64,000 bases of DNA, taken from an uncultured Pelagibacteraceae bacterium (GTDB lineage: Bacteria > Pseudomonadota > Alphaproteobacteria > Pelagibacterales > Pelagibacteraceae). This document shows, piece by piece, positions 18,168 to 26,932 of this stretch. Location of the stretch: the NCBI GenBank assembly GCA_902534465.1, contig CACAPU010000001.1:124001-188000 (forward strand), given 5' to 3'. Within the stretch, counting starts at the first letter, position 1. Every line of letters starts with the position of its first letter. Both the position numbers and the translations under genes were made by a program. The notes beneath the pieces were generated by a model. It was not told the origin of the DNA and made no database searches. It saw only the letters and a list, made by a program, of their open reading frames with translations.

Positions 18168-18279
18168 AAATAAATTAACTAAATTTAACTATTTATTATT
18201 AACAAGTAATTTAAAAGAAAAAATAGTTTTATTTTTTTGATTTTATTAATAAAATAACTTTTAAAATTATACAGTTTAT
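18168..18279. promoter_or_regulatory. Divergent promoter region between gpsA-like gene and tmm
   Basis: This 112-base A/T-rich gap must hold promoters for both genes. A perfect 16-base palindrome, ATTTTATTAATAAAAT, lies at 18240-18255, about 25 bases before the tmm start. Short A/T palindromes arise often by chance in such a genome, so its role as an operator is only a possibility. No riboswitch-like structure is evident. Confidence 0.4.
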
Positions 18280-19608
18280 ATGAACAAAATAGCGATAATT
18301 GGTGCGGGGCCGTGTGGTCTATCAATGTTAAGGGCTTTCGAACATGCTGAGAAAAATGGAGAAAAGGTTCCAGAAATTATATGTTTTGAAAAACAGGATG
18401 ATTGGGGAGGATTATGGAACTACAGTTGGAGAACTGGTTCTGATCAATATGGTGACCCTGTCCCCAATAGTATGTATAGATATTTATGGTCAAATGGACC
18501 AAAAGAATGTTTAGAGTTTGCAGATTATTCATTTGATGAGCATTTTGGAAAACCTATTCCATCATTTCCACCAAGAGAAGTATTGTATAACTATATAATT
18601 GGAAGAGTGAGCAAAGGAAATATTAAAAGCAAAATAAAATTTAGCACAAGTGTTAAGAGTGTAAATTATAATTCGGATAAATTTGAAGTTAGCTATCAAG
18701 ATAAAACTAATAATAAAATATTACACGACAAATTTGATTACGTTGTTGTTTCAACTGGACATTTTTCAGTTCCATTCATACCTGAATATAAAGGTATGAG
18801 TTCTTTTCCAGGAAGAATAATGCATTCTCATGATTTTAGAGATGCTGAAGAATTTAGAGATAAAAATGTTATAGTTCTTGGAAGTAGTTATTCAGCTGAA
18901 GATGTTGCACTACAATGTAATAAATATGGAGCTAAAAGTGTAACTATTGGTTATAGACACAACCCTATGGGTTTTAAATGGCCTTCGGGTATGAAAGAAG
19001 TTTATTATTTAGACAGATTAGAGGGTAGCAAAGCAATTTTCAAAGATGGTACAGAACAAGAAGCGGACGTAATTATATTATGCACAGGATACCTGCATCA
19101 TTTTCCTTTTTTGAATGAAAAACTGAGTTTAAAAACTCATAATAGATTATATCCACCAAAATTATACAAAGGAGTTGTGTGGCAAGATAATCATAAGCTA
19201 ATGTACCTAGGTATGCAGGATCAATTTCATACATTTAATATGTTTGATTGCCAAGCATGGTTTGCGAGAGATGTGATAATGAATAAAATTAAAATTCCAA
19301 ATGATAGTGAAATAGAAAAAGATATTTCTAAATGGGTTTCTATGGAAGAAAAATTAGAAAACCCAGATCAAATGATAGATTTTCAAACTGAATATACTAA
19401 AGAACTTCACGAAATGTCAGATTATCCAAAAATTGATTTTGAATTAATAAGAAAACATTTTAAGGATTGGGAACATCATAAAATGGATGATATTTCTACT
19501 TACAGAAATAAGTCTTTTTCATCACCTGTAACTGGGTCCATTGCCCCTATTCACCACACTCCTTGGGCATCTGCAATGGACGACTCTATGGATACGTTTT
19601 TAAAATAA
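18280..19608 (+). CDS. tmm: Trimethylamine monooxygenase (flavin-containing monooxygenase)
   Basis: Tmm oxidises trimethylamine to trimethylamine N-oxide with NADPH and oxygen; studied homologues also oxidise dimethylsulfide. The 442-residue length fits bacterial Tmm. The FAD motif GAGPCGLSMLRAF starts at residue 8, WGGLWNYSWRTG follows, the FMO fingerprint is replaced by GHFSVPFIPEYKG as in bacterial Tmm, and the NADPH motif is VLGSSYSAEDVALQ (about 203). The C-terminal half carries MYLGMQDQFHTFNMFDCQAWFARD, characteristic of this subgroup. Nearby genes for TMAO import and demethylation support the role. It is cytoplasmic, and its stop lies eight bases from the convergent glycerol kinase stop. 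Confidence 0.93.
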   Translation: MNKIAIIGAGPCGLSMLRAFEHAEKNGEKVPEIICFEKQDDWGGLWNYSWRTGSDQYGDPVPNSMYRYLWSNGPKECLEFADYSFDEHFGKPIPSFPPREVLYNYIIGRVSKGNIKSKIKFSTSVKSVNYNSDKFEVSYQDKTNNKILHDKFDYVVVSTGHFSVPFIPEYKGMSSFPGRIMHSHDFRDAEEFRDKNVIVLGSSYSAEDVALQCNKYGAKSVTIGYRHNPMGFKWPSGMKEVYYLDRLEGSKAIFKDGTEQEADVIILCTGYLHHFPFLNEKLSLKTHNRLYPPKLYKGVVWQDNHKLMYLGMQDQFHTFNMFDCQAWFARDVIMNKIKIPNDSEIEKDISKWVSMEEKLENPDQMIDFQTEYTKELHEMSDYPKIDFELIRKHFKDWEHHKMDDISTYRNKSFSSPVTGSIAPIHHTPWASAMDDSMDTFLK

Positions 19609-19616
19609 TAAAGTTT

Positions 19617-21095
19617 CTATAACAAAGTTTTCTTGACGGATAATTTCCACCCATTCAACAATTTGTTTCTAACAATATTGCTTAATTTAGGTTTGAAAAT
19701 TTTATCTTTTTTCCATATTCTTTTTATGTCATCTAACGATTTAAATACACCAATTTGGTATCCAGCAAACAATGCAGCCCCCAGAGCTGTAGTTTGCAAA
19801 ACTTTAGGTCTTTCTGTTTTAACATTAATGATATTTGCTAAAAATTGAGAAAACCAATTATTTTCTACCATTCCGCCATCAATTTTAATTTTATTAGGTT
19901 TCAAGCCATCTTTTCTCATTGCATTAAAAAGATCATAGGTTTGATATGCCACAGATTCTATCACTGCCCTTACTAAAGTTTTCCAATCACTGTCTCTAGT
20001 TAATCCGGTTATAACTCCTCTTGTATCAGGTCTCCAATATGGGGCTCCCATCCCACTAAAAGCTGGCACAACATAGACACCTTCATTATTTTTTTTTGAT
20101 TTAGCAATTTGTTCAGTATCATAAGCATTATTTATTAGCTTTAACTTATCTCTTAACCATTGAACACCTGCCCCAGCAATAAAAATAGAGCCTTCGAGAG
20201 CAAAAGTGTTTTTTCCATTTAACCTGTAACAAATTGTAGTTAATAATTTATTTTTTGAAAAAATTTTTTTTGATCCTGTATTCATTATTGCAAAAGCTCC
20301 TGTTCCGTAAGTACTTTTTATTGAGCCTTTTTCAAAACAAGATTGGCCAACCGCTGCAGCTTGTTGATCGCCCAAAACTGCAGATATAGGAATTTCATAT
20401 CCAACTATTTTTTTACTTGTTATTCCAAAATTATCTGCTGAATTTTTTACAACTGGTAGAATACGTTTTGGGACATTCAATTTTTTTAAAATTTCTTTGT
20501 CCCAAGTATTGTTATTAATATTAAATAACATTGTCCTACTTGCATTTGTTGCATCTGTAAAATGATGTTTTCCGTTAGTCAGTTTCCATATTAAATATGT
20601 ATCTACTGTTCCAAACAGTAAATTGTTCGATGCTAAAAGTTTTTTTGAAATTTTAACATTTTCTAAGATCCATTTAATTTTTGTAGCTGAAAAATATGGA
20701 TCAATAAATAATCCAGTTTTTTTTCTAAAAGTATTTTCATATTTTTTTTTCTTTAGTTTTTCACAATATTTTTGTGTTCTTCTATCTTGCCAAACAATTG
20801 CATTATAAATTGCTTTACCAGTTTTTTTATTCCAAAGGATGGTGGTTTCTCTTTGATTTGTAATTCCAATACTTAATATTTTACCTTTTAAAGTTGAAGC
20901 TTTTTTAATTACTTCTTTTAAAGCTTTAATGGTTGAAGACCAAATTTCATTTGGATTATGCTCAACCCATCCATTTTTTGGAAAATACTGAGTAAACTCG
21001 AATTGAGATGTGAATTTAATATTGCCTTTTAAATCAAATAAAATTGCTTTTGAAGATGTCGTACCTTGATCAATAGCAATAAGAAACTTTTTCAC
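19617..21095 (-). CDS. glpK: Glycerol kinase
   Basis: This enzyme phosphorylates glycerol to sn-glycerol-3-phosphate with ATP. The 492-residue protein begins with the FGGY-kinase motif IAIDQGTTSSKAILFD, has SIGITNQRETTILWNKKTG and NAIVWQDRRT in the first half, and GQSCFEKGSIKSTYGTGAF, SGMGAPYWRPDTRG and the ATP-binding DGGMVENNW in the second. It starts 14 bases after the tmoW stop on the same strand, so it is probably at the end of the TMAO transporter operon, an unexpected pairing. Its product could be oxidised by the GpsA-like enzyme at 17211. No glycerol facilitator is present in the window. Confidence 0.95.
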   Translation of the reverse strand: MKKFLIAIDQGTTSSKAILFDLKGNIKFTSQFEFTQYFPKNGWVEHNPNEIWSSTIKALKEVIKKASTLKGKILSIGITNQRETTILWNKKTGKAIYNAIVWQDRRTQKYCEKLKKKKYENTFRKKTGLFIDPYFSATKIKWILENVKISKKLLASNNLLFGTVDTYLIWKLTNGKHHFTDATNASRTMLFNINNNTWDKEILKKLNVPKRILPVVKNSADNFGITSKKIVGYEIPISAVLGDQQAAAVGQSCFEKGSIKSTYGTGAFAIMNTGSKKIFSKNKLLTTICYRLNGKNTFALEGSIFIAGAGVQWLRDKLKLINNAYDTEQIAKSKKNNEGVYVVPAFSGMGAPYWRPDTRGVITGLTRDSDWKTLVRAVIESVAYQTYDLFNAMRKDGLKPNKIKIDGGMVENNWFSQFLANIINVKTERPKVLQTTALGAALFAGYQIGVFKSLDDIKRIWKKDKIFKPKLSNIVRNKLLNGWKLSVKKTLL

Positions 21096-21109
21096 AAGTT
21101 TAATCTATT

Positions 21110-23263
21110 TTAATCTATACCCAAGTGTTTTTTTCTTTTATCAACCCAAGTTCTTATTAGATTGTCAAAAATTAAACCTATGAAAGCAACACATATTCCT
21201 AATGTTAACCCAATTCCTGCACCTTTTTTGTCTGACAAAGCTTTTAAAATATATTGTCCTAAATCTTCCGTGCCAATAAATGCCCCTATAATAACCATAA
21301 ATAGAGCAAAAACTATAGTTTGATTAAGTCCTAACATCATATGTGGGAATGCTAAAGGAAACTCTATCTTAAATAATCTTTGAAATTTTGTTACTCCTGA
21401 CATTGTTGCAGCATCATGTAAACCAGACGGGACACTTCTAAGTCCTTCTATTGTATATCTCGTTGCAGGTATAGTTGCATAAACTATTACCGCTATAAGA
21501 ACAGAAGTATCAGTTATACCAAACAGCATCATTACAGGAATTAAATATACAAATGATGGAAAGGTTTGAAAAATATCACATACGTTTAACATAAATTTTG
21601 TAAAGTGTTTATTTTGAAAACATAAAGTTCCAACTGTAAATCCAATAATACAAGATACAATCACACCAAATGTTGCCATATAAGTTGTGACTAAAGCTCT
21701 ATCCCACCAAGGACTTAATGCTATAAATAAAGTCAAACCACAAACTACTAAAGCTGATCTTGTGCCTCCAATCAAATATCCCGCTCCAACTACTAATACT
21801 ATTGTCGCTATCGCTGGCATTCTTAAATATAAAGCTCTCATTGGCTGAAGTACTTCAACAATCAACCACGTATTAAATGCTTTTATGTAAACAAAAAATG
21901 TGTCGAATATCCAGTCAACTCCTTTATTCCAAAAACCAGCAGTTGATATCCCTTTATTATGTGGAACTTCAAATAAATAATTATATCCATCTTTAAAATA
22001 AATAGATCCAAAATACGCTAAAGCAATTCCTACAATCATTATTAGTCCAAAAAATAATGAGTTTTTATTCCTTTGGAAAAAATTTAGATTCCCAAAATAA
22101 TCAACTTGTTTATTTGCCCAAGCTAAAGACATTTTATCCAATAGAATTGCAATCAAACTAATACAAAGTCCTGCTTCTAAAGCTAATCCAATGTTTAACT
22201 GATTTAACGCTAACAATAAGTTAAACCCTAGACCTTTTGCTCCAATAAAAGCGGAGATAACAGCCATAGAAAAACAAACCATTATAACTTGGTTAACTCC
22301 GATCAAAATATCTCTTCTTGCTGTTGGAATTAAAACTTTGAACATTAGTTGCCAATTATTACATCCACTCATTCTACCAGCTTCAATAACCTCCGGTGGA
22401 ACAGCTCTTAAGCCTAATAAGGTTAATAATATCATAGGAGGTACAGCTACAATCATTGTTATAATTACTGCTGCATGATCCCCAACTCCAAAAAGTACAA
22501 GAGCAGGAACTAACACAGCGTACTGAGGCATTGTTTGCATGACTAAAAGTATTGGATATAAAGCTTTTTCAACTCTTTTACTCTTAAAGGCAGCAATGCC
22601 AAGACTTAATCCAAATATAAATGATAGTGGTGCTGCAACTAAAATAAAAGATAATGTCTGCATTGATGGTTTCCACTGACCAAAAATAGAAATATAAGTC
22701 ATTGCTAAACCTGCAAAAATGGCCAACCCTCTACCACCTAATTTATAAGCAAGTATTGCAGAACCTGCAGCAACAATAGTCCACGGCAAGCCAGGTAACT
22801 CTGCCCAAGGATTAGCATCAATCCAATCCCAACTTGTAAATGCTACGATAGTTTCAAGCCCACCAAGTAAAATCTCTCTAATTAATTCTATTAGAAAAGT
22901 CATAAAGGCAGTTAAGTTTCTAGTAATTTGTAAAACTAAAGGTCTAGTTTTATATTCTTGAGTATCTTCGTTCCAAAACTCCATTGGCATCCACTCATTC
23001 ATTAAGAAGAATAATGAATCATTTATCCAAATTGGTAACCAACCAAGTAAAGGAGGCAGTCTCCAAAAAACATCAAAAGCGTAATACCTCACTTCTTTTC
23101 CTAAAAAAACAAACGTGCTTTGATTGGGGTCTTTTACAAATTCAGCTTGTCCTCTAATAAATTTATAAGTTTCAGGTACATCAATTGCAAAACATAAAGC
23201 AAAAAATACTATTAATAAAAATATCCACTGAAATAATTTTGGGTATTTTTTAAATAATTCCAT
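21110..23263 (-). CDS. tmoW: TMAO/glycine betaine ABC transporter permease, tandem-fused
   Basis: This 717-residue inner-membrane protein contains two ProW-type permease domains in one chain. The first EAA loop is EAGRMSGCNNWQLMFKVLIPTA (around residue 300) and the second is DAATMSGVTKFQRLFKIEFPLA (around 640). Each half has about five to six membrane segments, and extra hydrophobic segments plus a loop link them. Standard ProW/TmoW proteins have one domain and work as homodimers, so this gene encodes the whole membrane pore. It starts three bases after the tmoV stop. The assignment to TMAO comes from the neighbouring tmm and tdm; glycine betaine, choline or carnitine import is also possible. 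Confidence 0.85.
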   Translation of the reverse strand: MELFKKYPKLFQWIFLLIVFFALCFAIDVPETYKFIRGQAEFVKDPNQSTFVFLGKEVRYYAFDVFWRLPPLLGWLPIWINDSLFFLMNEWMPMEFWNEDTQEYKTRPLVLQITRNLTAFMTFLIELIREILLGGLETIVAFTSWDWIDANPWAELPGLPWTIVAAGSAILAYKLGGRGLAIFAGLAMTYISIFGQWKPSMQTLSFILVAAPLSFIFGLSLGIAAFKSKRVEKALYPILLVMQTMPQYAVLVPALVLFGVGDHAAVIITMIVAVPPMILLTLLGLRAVPPEVIEAGRMSGCNNWQLMFKVLIPTARRDILIGVNQVIMVCFSMAVISAFIGAKGLGFNLLLALNQLNIGLALEAGLCISLIAILLDKMSLAWANKQVDYFGNLNFFQRNKNSLFFGLIMIVGIALAYFGSIYFKDGYNYLFEVPHNKGISTAGFWNKGVDWIFDTFFVYIKAFNTWLIVEVLQPMRALYLRMPAIATIVLVVGAGYLIGGTRSALVVCGLTLFIALSPWWDRALVTTYMATFGVIVSCIIGFTVGTLCFQNKHFTKFMLNVCDIFQTFPSFVYLIPVMMLFGITDTSVLIAVIVYATIPATRYTIEGLRSVPSGLHDAATMSGVTKFQRLFKIEFPLAFPHMMLGLNQTIVFALFMVIIGAFIGTEDLGQYILKALSDKKGAGIGLTLGICVAFIGLIFDNLIRTWVDKRKKHLGID

Positions 23264-23266
23264 AAA

Positions 23267-24298
23267 TTAATTATTATTTTTTCTTCTTCCAAAAACTGTA
23301 TTAATTATTTTTGTTGGATTAATAGATCCTACAATTTTATTATTATTGTCTATTACAGCTACAGTCTTTTCTTGTGTTAATATTTTTTCTGCTACATTTT
23401 CAATTATCTCGTCTTTTGTAACTTTTAAATCGCCTATATCTTCTGTTGTTGTAGAGTCCATAACATCTGCAATTAATAAAACTTTTTCTCTTGGCACCTC
23501 CTCAGTAAATTTTCTCACATATTCGGTCGCTGGATTTAAGACAATATTTGCAGGAGTATCTAATTGTTCAATAATACCATCTTTCATAATTGCAATACGA
23601 TCAGCAAGTTTTAGAGCTTCGTCAAAATCATGAGTAATGAACATAATTGTTTTTTGTAACTTTTCTTGGAGTCTTAAAAATTCATCTTGCATCTCTTTTC
23701 GGATTAATGGATCAAGTGCTGAAAAAGGTTCATCTAAAAACCAAATATCTGGCTCAACTGCTAATGATCTTGCAATACCTACTCTTTGTTGTTGTCCTCC
23801 AGATAATTCTCGCGGAAAGTAGTTTTCTCTTCCATCAAGACCAACTAATTTGACCATATCCATTGCTTTATTGATACTCTTATCTGTATTAATCCCTTTA
23901 ATTTGCAATGGAAAAGCTATGTTTTCCACAACTGTTTTATGAGGAAGAAGTGCAAAGCTTTGAAAAACCATTCCCATTTTGTTTCTTCTAAGATCTATCA
24001 ATTCTTTATTGTTTAAATTTAATAGATCTTGACCTTCAATAAATATCTTTCCACCCGTTGCATCTGTTAATCTTGAGATACATCTTAACAATGTAGACTT
24101 ACCTGAGCCTGAAAGTCCCATTACGACCAACATTTCTCCTTTTGATACCTCAAAGGAAGCATTATTTACGCCAACTATACATCCATTTTCTTGAAAAGTT
24201 TTTGCATCTACATTGCCATTCGCTTCCTTAAGCATAGTTTTAGCATTTTCACCAAATATCTTATAAACAGACTCACATTTAATTACTGGTTCAGACAT
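23267..24298 (-). CDS. tmoV: TMAO/glycine betaine ABC transporter ATP-binding protein
   Basis: This 343-residue ATPase is of the ProV type. It has Walker A GLSGSGKST, the signature LSGGQQQR, Walker B DIWFLDEPFSALDP and the switch histidine in FITHDFDEAL. The C-terminal 75 residues (from about 270, with KTVAVIDNNNKIVGSIN) look like a CBS domain, which in OpuA/ProV relatives senses ionic strength or nucleotides. An insert of about 20 residues near the N-terminus (KTMLKEANGNVDAKTFQENG) precedes the first strand, as seen in other ProV-like proteins. It pairs with the fused permease downstream. Confidence 0.88.
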   Translation of the reverse strand: MSEPVIKCESVYKIFGENAKTMLKEANGNVDAKTFQENGCIVGVNNASFEVSKGEMLVVMGLSGSGKSTLLRCISRLTDATGGKIFIEGQDLLNLNNKELIDLRRNKMGMVFQSFALLPHKTVVENIAFPLQIKGINTDKSINKAMDMVKLVGLDGRENYFPRELSGGQQQRVGIARSLAVEPDIWFLDEPFSALDPLIRKEMQDEFLRLQEKLQKTIMFITHDFDEALKLADRIAIMKDGIIEQLDTPANIVLNPATEYVRKFTEEVPREKVLLIADVMDSTTTEDIGDLKVTKDEIIENVAEKILTQEKTVAVIDNNNKIVGSINPTKIINTVFGRRKNNN

Positions 24299-24364
24299 AA
24301 ATTATAATAAGGTTATACGAAATTAAGATAAAATAAAATCTCTTAAATTTGTTAAATTTCCTCC

Positions 24365-24910
24365 CTAAAAATTTTTTATAAAATAAACTCTTGTATCAAT
24401 TCCTGTGCTTAAAAAACTTAAAGCCTCTCCACTTACAGAAATAGTTTCATCTACGCCAACATTATTTCCACTAACTACAAAACCTGCAAAGCATTTATTT
24501 TTTTCTTTATCCCATTTTACAAACGTTTCATCTATCTTATTACCATTAATGGTGTAAATTTCGTGTGCTCTAAAGTTTAAAAAATTTGCTCCCATAATTG
24601 CACGTTGAGGAATAAGTTTTGTTGCTTTGCAAACCGCCTCGTATAATTCATCAGATAATCTAAAATGATCTGTACCATCAAAAGAAACTAAAATTCCTGA
24701 TGGAAGACTTGAGATTAATTTATTTAGTTTTCTCTCTTGAGCAATTCTTTCTTCTTCTATTTTCATTTTAGCAACCAACTCATCACCCTTGCCAAACATT
24801 TTATTTAAGATAAAAAAAGTTATAAATATAATAACCATTATTCCTATTAGGCCACCAAACTGTTTGATAGGCTCTGGTAATTCCTTAAAATTACTCTTGT
24901 AGTTTTCCAT
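24365..24910 (-). CDS. Hypothetical membrane-anchored protein, 181 aa
   Basis: I do not recognise this protein. I chose the ATG at 24910 (MENYKSNFKELPEP); an upstream ATG at 24967 would overlap the MORN gene by 77 bases. One membrane helix (about 20-40, GGLIGIMVIIFITFFILNKMF) is followed by a charged, probably coiled stretch (about 45-65) and a soluble domain of about 115 residues containing ILVSFDGTDHFRLSDELYEAV. With a short charged N-terminus the topology could place the domain on either side. It lies between the TMAO transporter binding-protein and ATPase genes on the same strand, overlaps the MORN gene by 20 bases, and may be part of that operon. Confidence 0.65.
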   Translation of the reverse strand: MENYKSNFKELPEPIKQFGGLIGIMVIIFITFFILNKMFGKGDELVAKMKIEEERIAQERKLNKLISSLPSGILVSFDGTDHFRLSDELYEAVCKATKLIPQRAIMGANFLNFRAHEIYTINGNKIDETFVKWDKEKNKCFAGFVVSGNNVGVDETISVSGEALSFLSTGIDTRVYFIKNF

Positions 24911-25268
24911 TTTTCCAAATACCAGTTTTTTGTTTTCCATCAGACCAAGTAAAAGTTCCTTTACCATTCATAAATCCCTTGGCCCATTCACCTTCGTAAG
25001 TTGAGCCATCAGGAAAAAATAAAGTTCCAACACCGCTCCACTCGCTATTTTTAAATTCGCCTTTGTAAATATATCCGTTAGGCCAGGTTTCTACTCCTTG
25101 ACCATGTTTTTTGGTTGCAACCCACTCACCTTCATAAGTTGTTTTGTCTGTGTAAATCCATTTACCATATCCGTTTTCACAGTTGCCTTCCTTACATCCC
25201 GTGCTTCTTGCTTGAGCAATTGACGTTGCTAAAATGTAAAAAAGGATGCAAAATATTACTCTTTTCAT
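24891..25268 (-). CDS. Exported MORN-repeat protein
   Basis: This 125-residue protein has a signal peptide (about 1-20, MKRVIFCILFYILATSIAQA) followed by a Cys pair and about four MORN repeats of the form YEGEW-x-x-G-x-x-x-G-x-G, for example YEGEWVATKKHGQGVETW, YKGEFKNSEWSGVGTL and YEGEWAKGFMNGKGTFTW. MORN repeats fold as beta hairpins and usually mediate protein or membrane contacts. No enzymatic motif is present. The gene overlaps the 181-aa gene by 20 bases, so these two are probably translated together. Their location inside the TMAO transporter cluster suggests, but does not prove, a shared role at the periplasmic face. Confidence 0.8.
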   Translation of the reverse strand: MKRVIFCILFYILATSIAQARSTGCKEGNCENGYGKWIYTDKTTYEGEWVATKKHGQGVETWPNGYIYKGEFKNSEWSGVGTLFFPDGSTYEGEWAKGFMNGKGTFTWSDGKQKTGIWKNGKLQE

Positions 25269-25302
25269 GATTTCATTTTACACATTATTTATCAAAAAAA
25301 AA

Positions 25303-25767
25303 TTAGGCATTTTTTGTTTTATTTTTACAATAATAAATAGTTATATATTTTTCTGAATTTTCACTGTTAATATTCTTGGTTATTTCGTGAATTAATTCTC
25401 CAGTTTTTCTAGTAATTATTGCAGATTCTGAATAACTTTTTTCTTTATTAAATGCTTTAAATAAAACCACATCTTTATTTACTATCTTCACATCAAAATT
25501 TGAGTTTTGTGAGAAAAAATCTGACAACCCATTTACCATCAAAGTGCTTGGTTGATTAGTATATAATTTTAAAGAATTTAAGTTCTGTTCATCAACTTCG
25601 TCCGCCAAAAACGTTTTGTAATTATATTCAGAGTTCTTGATTATTTTTTTTTCAAATTTACAATTAAATTCTAAATTAAGATCTTCATTTATATTAATAT
25701 TTTTTGCAAAAACGTTGCTATGAATAATAAAGCTAAAAAATATAAAATAAAATAATTTGATCATCAC
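25303..25767 (-). CDS. Hypothetical secreted protein, 154 aa
   Basis: I do not recognise this protein. It has a signal peptide (about 1-21, MMIKLFYFIFFSFIIHSNVFA) and a mature part of about 130 residues with two cysteines, one near residue 36 in LEFNCKFEK and one near the C-terminus in TIYYCKNK, that could form a disulfide. The pattern of alternating hydrophobic residues suggests a beta-rich small domain. It is separated from tmoX by a strong terminator and from the MORN gene by 34 bases, so it may begin a new transcript with the MORN and 181-aa genes. Confidence 0.65.
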   Translation of the reverse strand: MMIKLFYFIFFSFIIHSNVFAKNININEDLNLEFNCKFEKKIIKNSEYNYKTFLADEVDEQNLNSLKLYTNQPSTLMVNGLSDFFSQNSNFDVKIVNKDVVLFKAFNKEKSYSESAIITRKTGELIHEITKNINSENSEKYITIYYCKNKTKNA

Positions 25768-25787
25768 ATATTAGTTTTTGTTAAAAA

Positions 25788-25818
25788 AAATCTCCCCCAA
25801 CATAGTTGGGAGAGATTT
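25788..25818 (-). terminator. Rho-independent terminator after tmoX
   Basis: The arms 25788-25801 and 25805-25818 pair with 13 of 14 positions matched (one C/A mismatch at 25795/25811) around a three-base loop. On the minus strand the stem is followed by a run of T, complementary to the A-run 25783-25790. It lies 20 bases after the tmoX stop, so it should end most tmoX transcripts, with read-through into the genes beyond. Confidence 0.85.
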
Positions 25819-25838
25819 AATTTTTTAGTTTTTAAAGC

Positions 25839-26786
25839 TTATTTTGTAAAAGCTTGCCAAACACTCTTGTTGTCAGCTAACCATTTTTTAGCTGCATCTT
25901 CGTGAGTCATTTTGTCAACGTCAACTAAAGCTGCCATTGCACCAATTTGACTTGTAGAGAAAGAAAGTTTTTGAAACGCCTTAGCTGCTGCAGGATGAGT
26001 TTTTGGAAAATCTTCATGCGCTGCTTTTTTCAAATAACCATCTGGAGAACCACATTTTCCATCTCCACCATCTTCTGGTCTACAACCAGCTGTGTATGGA
26101 GGAAAGTCGATGAAAGTAAAACCAGCACCATCTGTAAAGTTTGGTGTCCAGTTAAATATGATAGTTCCTCTTCCTTCTTTTTTAGCTGCTGCTAATTCTG
26201 CCCATAATGCATCTGCACTACCAGCAAATTTAACCCACCATAGATCTCCTAAACCAAGAGCATCAACTCTTTGAGGTATTAAATCTCCATGCCAAGTTTG
26301 TGGTCCTTCCAACATTCTTCCTTTTCCATCTGGAGAGTCAGGTGTTGTAAAGTTTTTTGCACAATCTGGATTTTTTAAAGCAGTCCAATCAGGTAGACCT
26401 GGGCATAAGCCTTTTTCTACAACCCAGTTAGGATAACCCATATCTTCAAGAGTTCTTGCTTCGTGATCACCCATATCTAATAAACCACCTTTATCTAAAG
26501 CAGTTGTGAATGATTTACCAAAAGCAGATTCCCACACTTCGTGAGATATAGTTACGTCTCCAATTCTAATTGACTCGTATACTGCCTGTGAGTCAGCATT
26601 TACATATTTTACATTGTTACCCATGCTTTCAAATATTCCACCAATAACATATGCCATTACAATTTGGCTTGACCAGTTATGAGTAGGGATAACAATCGGT
26701 TTTTTACTATCCGCTGCGTTAGAAATTCCTGCAAAACTTACAAGAGAAATCACTAAAGATGATAGTAGAGATATTATTTTTCTCAT
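25839..26786 (-). CDS. tmoX: TMAO/glycine betaine ABC transporter substrate-binding protein
   Basis: This 315-residue periplasmic protein has a signal peptide (about 1-24, ending ISNAAD) and an OpuAC-type fold, with PIVIPTHNWSSQIVMAYVIG at the start of the mature part and many Trp residues (WESAF, WTALK, WHGDL, WWVKFAG, WTPNF), which in this family form the aromatic cage for trimethylammonium groups. It is the first gene of the transporter cluster and divergent from tdm, so TMAO is the most likely ligand; glycine betaine or carnitine remain possible. A strong terminator follows, and tmoV and tmoW lie 1.5 kb further on, after three unknown genes. Confidence 0.88.
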   Translation of the reverse strand: MRKIISLLSSLVISLVSFAGISNAADSKKPIVIPTHNWSSQIVMAYVIGGIFESMGNNVKYVNADSQAVYESIRIGDVTISHEVWESAFGKSFTTALDKGGLLDMGDHEARTLEDMGYPNWVVEKGLCPGLPDWTALKNPDCAKNFTTPDSPDGKGRMLEGPQTWHGDLIPQRVDALGLGDLWWVKFAGSADALWAELAAAKKEGRGTIIFNWTPNFTDGAGFTFIDFPPYTAGCRPEDGGDGKCGSPDGYLKKAAHEDFPKTHPAAAKAFQKLSFSTSQIGAMAALVDVDKMTHEDAAKKWLADNKSVWQAFTK

Positions 26787-26860
26787 TATTTCCCCTTTCC
26801 TTAATATTAAGAACTAAATTATCTTCTCTATTAAAGAGACAGTCAACAAGCAAAATAGAT

Positions 26861-26895
26861 ACAAATGTATATATAAAATTTATATATAAATTTGT
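26861..26895. promoter_or_regulatory. 35-base near-perfect dyad between tmoX and tdm (candidate operator)
   Basis: Bases 26861-26895 form an inverted repeat centred on 26878 with 16 of 17 pairs matched; the only mismatch is 26867/26889. The core is a perfect 18-base palindrome at 26876-26893 (AAATTTATATATAAATTT). It lies 74 bases upstream of the tmoX start and 37 bases upstream of the tdm start, a good position to control both. The size and A/T character fit a MarR-type operator, and a MarR-like gene follows tdm. Binding is inference. Confidence 0.6.
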
Positions 26896-26932
26896 TGATA
26901 CTTAATATAGTTTGGGCATATTTAAATTATAT

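Noticed and set aside
18240..18255. 16-base palindrome before tmm as a confident operator
   Set aside because: Pure A/T palindromes of this length should arise dozens of times by chance in 64 kb of this composition, so it is listed only as a weak candidate.
24911..24967. Longer start for the 181-aa membrane protein at 24967
   Set aside because: It would overlap the MORN gene by 77 bases; the ATG at 24910 gives a normal short overlap and a sensible N-terminus.
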